Assembly (NCBI GenBank): GCA_028716365.1
Contig: JAQUPZ010000015.1
Location: 1-64,000 of the forward strand
DNA length: 64,000 nt
Reading direction: 5' to 3'
Source: Kiritimatiellia bacterium
Lineage (GTDB): Bacteria > Verrucomicrobiota > Kiritimatiellia > UBA8416 > YA12-FULL-48-11
The notes beneath the pieces are model-generated. The model was not told the origin of the DNA. It searched no databases and worked only from the letters and a program-made list of their open reading frames with translations. This document shows positions 34,438 to 42,590 of the stretch, in pieces (the stretch's first letter is position 1; every line of letters starts with the position of its first letter). A program made the translations under genes and the position numbers.

Positions 34438-35781
34438 TTACACTTCCCATCCCTTGCGATATTCGCGACGGACGAACTTGTTGATCTCCCGCATGTTGGT
34501 ACATTTCATTTTCTTGACGTTCCACTCGATCTTCGCACCGATGCCGGCATACTGGGCGAGGTGTCCGGTCAAGGCCATGGCCGTGAGCGGACCAGCCGCG
34601 TCGATGAAGTTGGAAACTGGTGTACCTCCGGTGCGGATGCAGGCATAGAGGTCTTCGATGGGGCCGCCAGCCTTGGGACGTACCAGCGTCTTGGGAGGGA
34701 CTGGGAACTTCTGGTGCTCCGACTCGGGGATGATCCGCGAGTGGTTGTTGAGATAGCCCTTGGTGCCGACAAAGAGCGTGGCCTCAGACCACTTGATTTC
34801 GTATTTCTTCTCCAGTTCTTTCATTACTTCAGGGCGGAGGTCCTTGTGATCATAAACATAGCATTTGCAGGCTGGGAAGTTGTCGCGTGCCGGAATGTGG
34901 TAGCAGACGATGTTGTCCTGCGGATACTTTTCGTCGCTGCCGTTCTTCGTGTTGATGCACTCCACGGTGAATTTCTTGACCTCCCAGAGTCGCAACGCCA
35001 TGAAGGGATAGCACAGGCGATGGCAAGCCATGTCGCCGATGGTACCCGTACCGAACGCTTTCCAGTCACGCCATGAGAAGGGGTGCAGGCCTTCGTGATA
35101 GTCGCGATAGGGTGCCGGGCCGAGCCATTCATCCCAGTGTAAGCCATCCGGGACAGGCTTGGAGGGAGGCCTGCCGCCTGTGCCGCCGAAATTACGGTCC
35201 AACAGCGTGTGGGTCTCGATGACCTCGCCGATGGCTCCCGCAGCGACGTACTCGGCAACGCGGCGGATCGCCTCGCCGCAGTAACCCTGGTTGCCCATTT
35301 GTGTCAAGACCTTATGCTTGCGCGCGGCTTTGGCAAGGGCATAACACTCAGCGATGTTGTGGGCCAGCGGCTTCTGGCAGAAGACGTGCTTGCCGTAGTT
35401 GATGGCACGGATGGCGGCCGGTGCATGGTTGTGATCAGGGGTGGCGATCAGCACCACGTCAAGGTCCTTGTGGCACTCATCGAGCATCTTGCGATAGTCG
35501 TAAAAAATCCTGGGTTTGGCCGTGTCCTTGACTTTCTCGCTCATGACCTTGGCTATGTTTTTGTCGTCTACATCCACCAGGGCGACAAGATTCTCTTTCA
35601 GTGCGCAATCAACGCTGTAACCGCCCATATTCGCCGCACCGATCACGGCCACGCGCAGCTTGTCGCCCGGTGATTGTTGGGCCAGTACGAAAGGCCCGCT
35701 GGAAACGCCCGCCATCGCGGCAAAACTGGCCGCGGACAAAGAACTTTTGAGAAAACTACGTCGTGAATAACATTTGGACAT
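34438..35781 (-). CDS. Tat-exported Gfo/Idh/MocA oxidoreductase
   Basis: A protein of 447 residues with a twin-arginine signal (YSRRSFLKSSLSAASFAAMAG). LRVAVIGAANMGGYS is the NAD(P)-binding Rossmann start, VLIATPDHNHAP and VFCQKPLAHN the conserved glycoside-dehydrogenase motifs (the Lys of the KP pair is catalytic). The C-terminal part is the family's beta-sheet domain (WDEWLGPAPYRDYHEGLHPFSW). Exported members oxidise sugars using a tightly held cofactor. It belongs to the same group as the Gfo/Idh proteins at 41 to 50 kb, but lies on the other strand without HEAT or DUF1080 partners. Confidence 0.88.
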   Translation of the reverse strand: MSKCYSRRSFLKSSLSAASFAAMAGVSSGPFVLAQQSPGDKLRVAVIGAANMGGYSVDCALKENLVALVDVDDKNIAKVMSEKVKDTAKPRIFYDYRKMLDECHKDLDVVLIATPDHNHAPAAIRAINYGKHVFCQKPLAHNIAECYALAKAARKHKVLTQMGNQGYCGEAIRRVAEYVAAGAIGEVIETHTLLDRNFGGTGGRPPSKPVPDGLHWDEWLGPAPYRDYHEGLHPFSWRDWKAFGTGTIGDMACHRLCYPFMALRLWEVKKFTVECINTKNGSDEKYPQDNIVCYHIPARDNFPACKCYVYDHKDLRPEVMKELEKKYEIKWSEATLFVGTKGYLNNHSRIIPESEHQKFPVPPKTLVRPKAGGPIEDLYACIRTGGTPVSNFIDAAGPLTAMALTGHLAQYAGIGAKIEWNVKKMKCTNMREINKFVRREYRKGWEV

Positions 35782-36152
35782 GATTACCAGTTCCTTTCAA
35801 GGGTAACATCGTTATTGTGGTAGTTAAGGTGTTACCCTATATTCTTGTACGTTAACAAACATGTCGTCTTTCCTGTCTTGATTCGATAAAAACCTATTCC
35901 TTCCGGTTATTCTCTTCAAGTGTTATTTCCCATCTCTAAATACGATTTTGTACACTGGTTACATGTGATATACTTTGAATTGGCAGTATTTGTATTACTG
36001 CCGGTAATCACACTGACAATAAAAGTTGCTTTCCTTAAATCTCGCAGGTATTTGTGGATAATTATACAAGAAGAGAAATATCAGCAAATTCTCTAGCACA
36101 GACAGGTATTTTAACCTAGCTTTTTGCTTATAAATAATGAAAGGGTAATAAG
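35782..36152. other. Divergent intergenic region with one hairpin
   Basis: No gene seen. The only clear structure is GGCAGTA (35982-35988), seven-base loop, TACTGCC (35996-36002), a perfect 7-bp inverted repeat without a T-run, which may be an operator. The region is AT-rich and should hold the promoters of the Gfo/Idh gene and the small hydrolase gene. Confidence 0.5.
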
Positions 36153-36812
36153 ATGGTTTCAATAAATTCACTGTCAATCGAAGGGTATAATACAGAACTT
36201 GTTCCTAACACGTTTTTTCAACAAAAGGAAGAAACTGAACACGGGGTGATTGTCTTTCCTGGATTGGGTTATACTTCTCAAATGCCATTACTTTTTTATT
36301 CGTCGAATTTGATGTTGTCACTTAAAGCAGATGTGCTGACGGTGGACTACGCTTATAATCGCCGCCAGGATTTTAAAACACTTAACAATGAAGAACGCGC
36401 GCGATGTTTTCTTGCTGATGTTCAAGCCGCCTATCAAGCCTTGCTCAAGCAACGTTCTTACAAACAAATCACTTTCATTGGCAAATCACTTGGCACAAAA
36501 GCAATCGGGCATATCGTTACCAGCGAAACTGTTTCTGCCACTGTCCGCGCTATATGGCTGACACCTTTACTCAAGGATAAAAAGTGGCGGGAGCAGATTA
36601 AACAATATGGTGGTCGATCTCTTTTCGTAAGCGGGACAGCCGATCCCAATTATGATGCGGAGTACATGAAGGAAGTACAGGAAGCTACCAAGGGACAGGT
36701 CGTATTGATTGACGAAGCGGACCATGGCTTGAATATAAAAGATGATGTAAAAAGGTCCATCCAGGCGTTAGAGAAGATCATGGACAGTATCAAAGTGTTT
36801 GTCACTGAATAA
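36153..36812 (+). CDS. Cytoplasmic alpha/beta hydrolase
   Basis: A protein of 219 residues without a signal. HGVIVFPGLGYTS gives the oxyanion strand, FIGKSLGTKA the nucleophile elbow (GxSxG), VSGTADPNYD the Asp and DEADHGLN the His, a complete triad. Size and motifs resemble the small dienelactone-hydrolase-like group (KANL3/Tex30 type). GAAAGGG precedes the ATG. Codon use looks AT-richer than its neighbours. A membrane protein gene follows 50 bp later. Substrate unknown. Confidence 0.8.
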   Translation: MVSINSLSIEGYNTELVPNTFFQQKEETEHGVIVFPGLGYTSQMPLLFYSSNLMLSLKADVLTVDYAYNRRQDFKTLNNEERARCFLADVQAAYQALLKQRSYKQITFIGKSLGTKAIGHIVTSETVSATVRAIWLTPLLKDKKWREQIKQYGGRSLFVSGTADPNYDAEYMKEVQEATKGQVVLIDEADHGLNIKDDVKRSIQALEKIMDSIKVFVTE

Positions 36813-36862
36813 TTGATTTCCAGCAAAAATCCGACTAACATTCTGATGCATAGGAGTACACA

Positions 36863-37189
36863 ATGAATACCGGACAGATGTGGGGATGGGCAGGAGGAAT
36901 CTTGGGATGTATCATCGGTCTCGCGGGTGGGATATTCGGAACCTACTGTAGCATTAAGAATACAAACGGCCCAAGGGAGCGCGCCTTCATGATCAGGTCA
37001 AGCGTCGTATGTTGGATTGTCATCATCCTTTTTCTTGGGCTGATGTTCGCTTTGCCGAGTCCATACCGTTATTTCCTTTGGATTCCGTATGCTATCCTTT
37101 TGCCGCTGGGCATAATTTTCGGCAATCGTACTCAGCAGCGGATCAGGAAAGAGGAAGCACAAAGCCAGTCGACGGGCGGCACGCGGTAA
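36863..37189 (+). CDS. Small membrane protein
   Basis: A protein of 108 residues with three hydrophobic segments: a Gly-rich one (GWAGGILGCIIGLAGGIFG), VVCWIVIILFLGLMFAL and WIPYAILLPLGIIFG, then a short charged tail. Such proteins are common beside unrelated genes in PVC-type genomes; function unknown. No good Shine-Dalgarno sequence is visible (TAGGAG lies about eight bases ahead, imperfect). Confidence 0.7.
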   Translation: MNTGQMWGWAGGILGCIIGLAGGIFGTYCSIKNTNGPRERAFMIRSSVVCWIVIILFLGLMFALPSPYRYFLWIPYAILLPLGIIFGNRTQQRIRKEEAQSQSTGGTR

Positions 37190-37239
37190 CCTGTGCCGTT
37201 TTGTGCTGCTTCAGTGCCTAATCGTTGACACTTCCAAAC

Positions 37240-38397
37240 CTAACGGGTTCGTTGGCGGTAACGACCGGGAGTTGAGCCGGTTTCGCGGCGGAATGCACGG
37301 GCGAAATAATGCAGGGATTTGAATCCGCTCATGTCGCTGATTCGTTTTATCGGATAATCACTTTGTGAAAGAAGTATCTTTGCCTGGTCCATTTTTACCC
37401 GCAGAATTTCTTCCTTTAATGTCCGGCCCAGGCACGCCTTGAATCTTCGTTCAAGTGTACGCCTGCACATCAGGATGTGATCAGCCACATGAGAGACATC
37501 AATGCCCTTACATGCGAATTGCCGGATTAATCTTGCAGCCTGGACAACCTGTGCATCAGCGATTGCCAGCACGTCGGTAGATTCCCTCACCACAACCTGA
37601 CTGGGCGGCACAAGTATGGTTGTATTGGGTTTTGTTCCATCGGCCATGATTCGTGCAAGGAGTGCGGCGGATTCATAACCGACACGCTGGGCATCAAGGT
37701 CAATACTGGACAGGCGCGGCCAGGCTACGGAACAGATGACGGAATCATTGTCTACTCCAAGGACGGCAATCTGGTCAGGGACCGCGATGCCGGCATGGCG
37801 GCATGCTTCAAGCAGGGTTAACGCTTCCATGTCTGTCGCGCAGAAAATTCCTACAGGCCTGGGTAATGACTGCAGCCAATTGATCAGATCCGACTGTTGG
37901 CTTGATTCGTCATTTTTCTTCTGTGACTGTGCGGATGCGGAATAGGTTGCGCATGGGTAACCAAATCTCTTGAGGTAGTCCACGAACGCATTTCGCCTGA
38001 TCTGGAGCCACCACTCATTTCTCCGTGAAAAAAAACCAAGGTTTTTAAGGCCACGGTCAATGAGATGTTCAGCGGCCATGCGCGCAATGGCATATTCATC
38101 TACAGTAACATGAGTCTTGCAGGTTTTCGGGTTGCCGTGCAGTTCAACGAATGGCAGACCGGTTGCCTGAAGTTTCCGGGCCGCACCGGGATCGCGGATT
38201 CTCGAAATGACTCCATCAACCTTGAGCTTGCTCAGTGCCCTTACTGAAAGTTCGTGCACCCCGCGTTCCTCGAAATGGAATGACCATGGTCCATGTTCGT
38301 GGGCGTAGCGGCCTATACCTTCAACCAAATGGCGGCCGTAGACACGGGAAGTCTCAATCAGCAGTAGTATCCGTGGAATCTTCAGTTTTCTTTTCAT
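37240..38397 (-). CDS. XylR-type AraC-family sugar-responsive regulator
   Basis: A protein of 385 residues. Residues about 7 to 275 form a LacI/periplasmic-binding-type sensor (ILLLIETSRVYGRHLVEGI, VGIFCATDMEALTLLEACR, IAVLGVDND). Residues about 285 to 385 are an AraC double helix-turn-helix (MCRRTLERRFKACLG and ISDMSGFKSLHYFARAFRRETG). This arrangement is that of the xylose regulator XylR. It should bind a sugar and control the divergent sugar cluster starting at 38759, with its own gene, though no operator could be located between them because an inverted-repeat element occupies much of that gap. Confidence 0.9.
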   Translation of the reverse strand: MKRKLKIPRILLLIETSRVYGRHLVEGIGRYAHEHGPWSFHFEERGVHELSVRALSKLKVDGVISRIRDPGAARKLQATGLPFVELHGNPKTCKTHVTVDEYAIARMAAEHLIDRGLKNLGFFSRRNEWWLQIRRNAFVDYLKRFGYPCATYSASAQSQKKNDESSQQSDLINWLQSLPRPVGIFCATDMEALTLLEACRHAGIAVPDQIAVLGVDNDSVICSVAWPRLSSIDLDAQRVGYESAALLARIMADGTKPNTTILVPPSQVVVRESTDVLAIADAQVVQAARLIRQFACKGIDVSHVADHILMCRRTLERRFKACLGRTLKEEILRVKMDQAKILLSQSDYPIKRISDMSGFKSLHYFARAFRRETGSTPGRYRQRTR

Positions 38398-38424
38398 GAC
38401 TATTCAAAGGCGGAAAATTATTCT

Positions 38425-38585
38425 TTACCACGAAGAACACGAAGGGTTGTAGCCACGGCGTCCCGACCTCCGGAGAGTCGGGACCGTGTCTTCAAGACGC
38501 CCCGGCACACCTGCCTTCGCACGGAAGCTACGAGCATGGCACGGGCGGGGCGGCTACAGTTTGACTTCGTGATTTTCGTGGTTAA
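38425..38585. repeat. Inverted-repeat (MITE-like) element
   Basis: The ends are inverted copies: left TTACCACGAAGAACACGAAG, right (reverse complement) TTAACCACGAAAATCACGAAG. Inside lie nested palindromes TGTAGCC...GGCTACA and TCCCGAC...GTCGGGA. No protein is encoded. The form is that of a non-autonomous miniature element, here between the regulator and the sugar cluster. Confidence 0.6.
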
Positions 38586-38758
38586 ATTTATTTTCAAATG
38601 CCTGAATAAGGTAATAAACCCGGTGTCGCAAAAAGTCAAAACTTTTTCGCAAAATGTGCCATGACATCTACTATATTTATGACCATCGGGGCCAACCCCT
38701 ATTCGAAACAAGCGCCGGTCAAGGTGCCAGTGTCCAGGGTTAACAAGGAGGCGGAACG

Positions 38759-40021
38759 ATGCGCGCAAAGAATGTCAAACAGCTTAAAACAATCACCCGT
38801 AACGTACGTTCACATGTGGAATCTGCGCTTGAGCAGAGCGGAGGACTGCTGAGACTGGCGCCCTGCTGGGTGCCTCGATCTTTTCTCCATCCCGGAAAGC
38901 GACTGAAACTTGATCCAAAAGACCTTTATGCCCTCGGATTGAATCGCGGCGGCATAGACGAAAGATGGTTCGGTTCAACGACCGAAGCGGCAAATGATAA
39001 CAGGTTGCCGGACGAAGGACTGGGTTACTGTGTTTTTGAAGACAGCCGGTTCACCCTCAGGGATGCGGTCAGGGACCTGGGCGCTGCAATCGTCGGGGAG
39101 AAGATTTGGAAGAAATACAGGAGATGGCCGGTATATTCCAAGTTCTTTGACAACATGGGGCCGATCCCGCATCACCTTCACCAGTCGGAGAAATTTGCGA
39201 AGCTTGTCGGATGTGAAGGCAAGCCGGAGTCATACTATTTTCCCGTTCAGCATAACAAGACCGGCAATAATTTCCCTTACACATTCTTCGGCCTGACGCC
39301 TGGAACGACAAAAGCACAGGTGCGGAAGTGCCTGGAGAACTGGAACAAAGGCGATAATGGAATACTGGACCTTTCACAGGCATACAGACTGAAGCCAGGG
39401 AGCGGCTGGCTGGTGGGGCCTGGAATCCTTCATGCGCCCGGTTCGCTTTGCACATATGAACCGCAATGGGGATCGGACGTATTCGGCATGTACCAGTCAC
39501 TTGTAGAGGGACGCGAAGTGCCGTGGTCGCTGCTGGTCAAGGATATGCCGGCCTCGAAACACAAGGATCTGGATTTCATTGTCTCGGAAATTGACTGGGA
39601 CTCGAATGTGGATCCAAAATTCAAAGACAATCATTATCTCGAGCCGATACCAGTTGCCGACACATCGGATGAAGGTTTCATGGACAAGTGGATAGTCTAT
39701 GGCAAGATCAACGGAAAGCAGTTGTTTACGGCGAAGGAGCTCACGGTCAATCCGGGATGCAAGTGTACAATCAGGGATAAGGGAGCCTACAGTTTAATTA
39801 CTGTGCAGGGTGAGGGTAAAATGAATCGTTTGCGTCTGAGCAGCCCGAGCATGATAGGTTTCTATGAGTTGACCGAGGATGAAGTTTTCTGCACTGACGT
39901 TGCGGCGCGGGCCGGTGTTACATTTGAAAACACATCATCGTGTGAACCGCTGGTTATGTTGCGTTACTTCGGACCGGAAGTTAACCCGGATGCTCCGGCT
40001 GTCGGAGCTTATCGCAGGTAG
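38759..40021 (+). CDS. Phosphomannose-isomerase-like cupin protein
   Basis: A protein of 420 residues, cytoplasmic. AAGGAGG lies before the ATG. The double-cupin pattern of class I mannose-6-phosphate isomerase is visible: GPIPHHLHQSEKFA gives H138/H139/H141 and a following Glu, and GWLVGPGILHAPG gives H225, together a plausible metal site. The rest lacks close similarity to ManA, so substrate may differ. It is first in the plus-strand sugar cluster, opposite the XylR-like gene, and is followed 63 bp later by a TIM-barrel isomerase, which suggests isomerisation of a sugar released by the enzymes downstream. Confidence 0.65.
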   Translation: MRAKNVKQLKTITRNVRSHVESALEQSGGLLRLAPCWVPRSFLHPGKRLKLDPKDLYALGLNRGGIDERWFGSTTEAANDNRLPDEGLGYCVFEDSRFTLRDAVRDLGAAIVGEKIWKKYRRWPVYSKFFDNMGPIPHHLHQSEKFAKLVGCEGKPESYYFPVQHNKTGNNFPYTFFGLTPGTTKAQVRKCLENWNKGDNGILDLSQAYRLKPGSGWLVGPGILHAPGSLCTYEPQWGSDVFGMYQSLVEGREVPWSLLVKDMPASKHKDLDFIVSEIDWDSNVDPKFKDNHYLEPIPVADTSDEGFMDKWIVYGKINGKQLFTAKELTVNPGCKCTIRDKGAYSLITVQGEGKMNRLRLSSPSMIGFYELTEDEVFCTDVAARAGVTFENTSSCEPLVMLRYFGPEVNPDAPAVGAYRR

Positions 40022-40084
40022 ACGGAAAACCTGTATCGTTTGTTCATGGTCGTGAGATAAAAAAGTCTGAAAGGAGAAAGTGCT

Positions 40085-41128
40085 ATGAGTAAGTCGCAAA
40101 ATAACTTCCCAAAACTTCACAATGCAGCGTGGCCTGGACTTGTTGGTAAGGGCAGCCCGGGAGCGGACCCAGTTATCGGTCTGGACAAGATGATCGAACT
40201 GACCGCAAATGCAAATGTTGACGGTGTCAGGTTTGATGGCATCGACCTTTTCCTCAGTGATCCGCATATCAGCATAGATATCGATGATGACGGAATCAAG
40301 AAACTGGCGGAAAAGCTGAAAGCCAAAAAGCTGGTGGCTGGTTCTCTTGTTGCGCCTGTCTGGGGAGGGTCTGCAATGGATAGCGCGGAAAAGCGTGCAA
40401 CATTTATTGATATGGTACGTAAGGCCTGCCGTATCGGCAAAAAGCTGCGTGAAATTGGTATCCGTCCTTACGGGGTCATCCGCATCGATTCATCGAGCAG
40501 TCCCGCTGACTGGTCGAAGGATCCGGAAGGTAATACAAAAAAAATCGCAGCAACGTTCCGTGAAGCCTGTACTGTTGCTGAAGGTTCTGGCGAGCGCCTG
40601 GCCGCAGAAGGTGAAATCTGCTGGGGTGGAATGCATTCATGGCGGCAGATGGTCAAGTTGCTGGAGCTGGTTGACCGCAAGGCCACGCTGGGATTCCAGG
40701 CCGATATGGCTCACACGTTACTCTATGTGATGGGTTATAATGCGCCTGAGGATGCACTCCTGCCTGCCAATTATGACTGGAAAGACAAGTCCAAGCTGGA
40801 CGAGGCGCTCAAGAAATTGACCGCAGCTTTAAGGCCGTGGACCATCGACATGCACATAGCACAAAATGATGCCACGGTTAAGGGGTCGGGTTCTCATGAT
40901 AAGACCGGCCGTCACTGCCTGGCCACGGATCCGAACGGCAAGCTGGATATTCCCAAGCATGCTGGTTTCTGGCTGCGCGACGAAAAGGGTAAATTAACAA
41001 AAGCCTTCCGCCACGTTTGCTGGGATGGATGCATGTTTCCTAATGAAGTAATGATGAAGCCACAGACATGGAACGATATCCTGCGTGCCATGATTGCAGT
41101 CCGTGACGCGCATGGCTGGCGTGAATGA
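40085..41128 (+). CDS. Xylose-isomerase-like TIM-barrel protein
   Basis: A protein of 347 residues with no signal. It reads as the AP-endonuclease-2/sugar-isomerase TIM barrel: NANVDGVRFDGIDLFLSD, LVAGSLVAPVWGG, IRPYGVIRIDSSSS, LAAEGEICWGGMHSW (Glu) and LGFQADMAHTLLY (Asp). Such proteins isomerise sugars or, in gene clusters with Gfo/Idh and DUF1080 proteins, act on 3-keto-sugars. GGAG precedes the ATG. It lies between the cupin and the first Gfo/Idh gene, in the same direction. Confidence 0.8.
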   Translation: MSKSQNNFPKLHNAAWPGLVGKGSPGADPVIGLDKMIELTANANVDGVRFDGIDLFLSDPHISIDIDDDGIKKLAEKLKAKKLVAGSLVAPVWGGSAMDSAEKRATFIDMVRKACRIGKKLREIGIRPYGVIRIDSSSSPADWSKDPEGNTKKIAATFREACTVAEGSGERLAAEGEICWGGMHSWRQMVKLLELVDRKATLGFQADMAHTLLYVMGYNAPEDALLPANYDWKDKSKLDEALKKLTAALRPWTIDMHIAQNDATVKGSGSHDKTGRHCLATDPNGKLDIPKHAGFWLRDEKGKLTKAFRHVCWDGCMFPNEVMMKPQTWNDILRAMIAVRDAHGWRE

Positions 41129-41261
41129 CGCCATGTGATTTCCTGAAAGTTTTTCAATAGAAGGCTGAAATGGTTTTCTGCCAAAGGCAGAAGAAAACGG
41201 GATTGTCTGGTTTCGGTATGAATCAGCCGGCCATCACGATAATATATGGGCAATTAGTATT

Positions 41262-41279
41262 GTGCCTCCGTTGAGGTAC
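41262..41279 (+). promoter_or_regulatory. Leader hairpin before Gfo/Idh gene 1
   Basis: GTGCCTC, loop CGTT, GAGGTAC: a 7-bp stem with one G-U pair, 19 bases before the start. A matching hairpin with changed but still paired bases lies before the paralogous gene at 45283. Confidence 0.45.
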
Positions 41280-41298
41280 CACAACAAAAGGTGAATTC

Positions 41299-42588
41299 AT
41301 GAAAGAAAATTCAGCAAAATCAGCAATAACCCGTCGGCAGTTTCTAAAAAAGACTGTGATTGCAAGTGCGGCTGTAGCTGTGCCGTATATTATTCCTGCC
41401 TCGGCGCTGGGCAAAGATGGTGCAGTGGCGCCAAGCGAGCAGATTGGCCTGGGTGCCATTGGTATCGGCGGCAGGGGCTCATACGACCTGGGCTGTATGC
41501 TCAAGGAAACGGATGTCCACTGCATCGCGGTTTGCGATGCACGTAGAGAGCGGCGTGAAGCTGCCAAGAACAAGGTTGACGCCGAATATCGGAACCAGGA
41601 TTGCGTGATGTACTGTGATTTGCGTGAATTACTGGCACGTCCGGACATCGATGCAGTATTGATCGCCACCGGTCCAAACTGGCATGCACTGGCATCAATG
41701 ATGGCGGCAAAGGCCGGCAAGGACGTGTATTGCGAAAAACCCTGTACAAAAAATATTGCTGACAGCCTGTCTCTGGCCGATGTTTTTCGCAGGACAGGCC
41801 GCGTCTTCCAGGGCGGTATGCAGAGGCGAAGCCTTCCCAATTTTGCATTTGCCGTGGAGTTGGCCCATCGCGGGAAACTGGGCCAACTTCGCACGCTCCA
41901 CGCGCATCCGGCTGGATTGAAGACAAGTATAAGCGGATGGGCTCCGGAAGGCCAGGACCCCGGGAAGGAAGAAGCTGACTGGGACATGTATCTCGGGCCG
42001 GCGGCGTGGCGGCCTTTCAGCACGAGTTCCCTCCACCGCGGAGGCAGTTTTGAAAAGGGCGGCGGAATGGTGGGTGGCGGTTGCCTCGAATGGGGTTCCC
42101 ATTGCATTGATCAGTGCCAGTGGGCTAATAATACGGATGATACGGCAGCAGTGGAGTACTGGCCGGAAGGTAATCAGCTTTGTGCCCTGTACGCCAATGG
42201 GGTCAAGCTGGTCATACGCAACGATGGATGGTTGAATTCCGGTTCATGTCCCGTGCGTTATGAGGGAGATACCGCCTGGGTGGAAACCGGTGATTGCGGG
42301 GACCTCTTCGCCAGTTCGATGGAACTGATCGGCGGTAAGCGTCCGAGAATACCGGGTTATCCGGCGAACCTGCATATCCGCGATTTCTTCGATTGTGTTC
42401 GATCGCGAAACCAGCCGCGCGCCAACGCTAGAGTGGCTTGCCAGTCGCACATCGTGTGCCACGCCGCCAATATTGCCCAATTCCTCAACAGGAAAGTCAA
42501 ATACGATCCTGTGAAGAATGAGTTCATTGGCGATGAAGAAGCCAACCGGCTGCGTTCCGAAGCAATGCGCGAACCATGGAGGATATAA
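41299..42588 (+). CDS. Tat-exported Gfo/Idh/MocA oxidoreductase, module copy 1
   Basis: A protein of 429 residues with a twin-arginine signal (ITRRQFLKKTVIASAAVAV). IGLGAIGIGGRGSYD is the nucleotide-binding turn, AVLIATGPNWHAL and VYCEKPCTKN the active-site segments, and GGMQRRSLPNFAFAVELAHRGKLG the substrate strand. The C-terminus (EANRLRSEAMREPWRI) is shared with the two paralogs at 45.3 and 48.7 kb. These enzymes oxidise a sugar hydroxyl, usually C3, with bound NAD. Its stop is two bases before the next start, so it is coupled to the HEAT protein. Confidence 0.9.
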   Translation: MKENSAKSAITRRQFLKKTVIASAAVAVPYIIPASALGKDGAVAPSEQIGLGAIGIGGRGSYDLGCMLKETDVHCIAVCDARRERREAAKNKVDAEYRNQDCVMYCDLRELLARPDIDAVLIATGPNWHALASMMAAKAGKDVYCEKPCTKNIADSLSLADVFRRTGRVFQGGMQRRSLPNFAFAVELAHRGKLGQLRTLHAHPAGLKTSISGWAPEGQDPGKEEADWDMYLGPAAWRPFSTSSLHRGGSFEKGGGMVGGGCLEWGSHCIDQCQWANNTDDTAAVEYWPEGNQLCALYANGVKLVIRNDGWLNSGSCPVRYEGDTAWVETGDCGDLFASSMELIGGKRPRIPGYPANLHIRDFFDCVRSRNQPRANARVACQSHIVCHAANIAQFLNRKVKYDPVKNEFIGDEEANRLRSEAMREPWRI

Positions 42589-42590
42589 TC

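Noticed and set aside
38418..38768. 116-codon minus-strand frame upstream of the cupin gene
   Set aside because: It runs through an inverted-repeat element and the control region, with no family resemblance.
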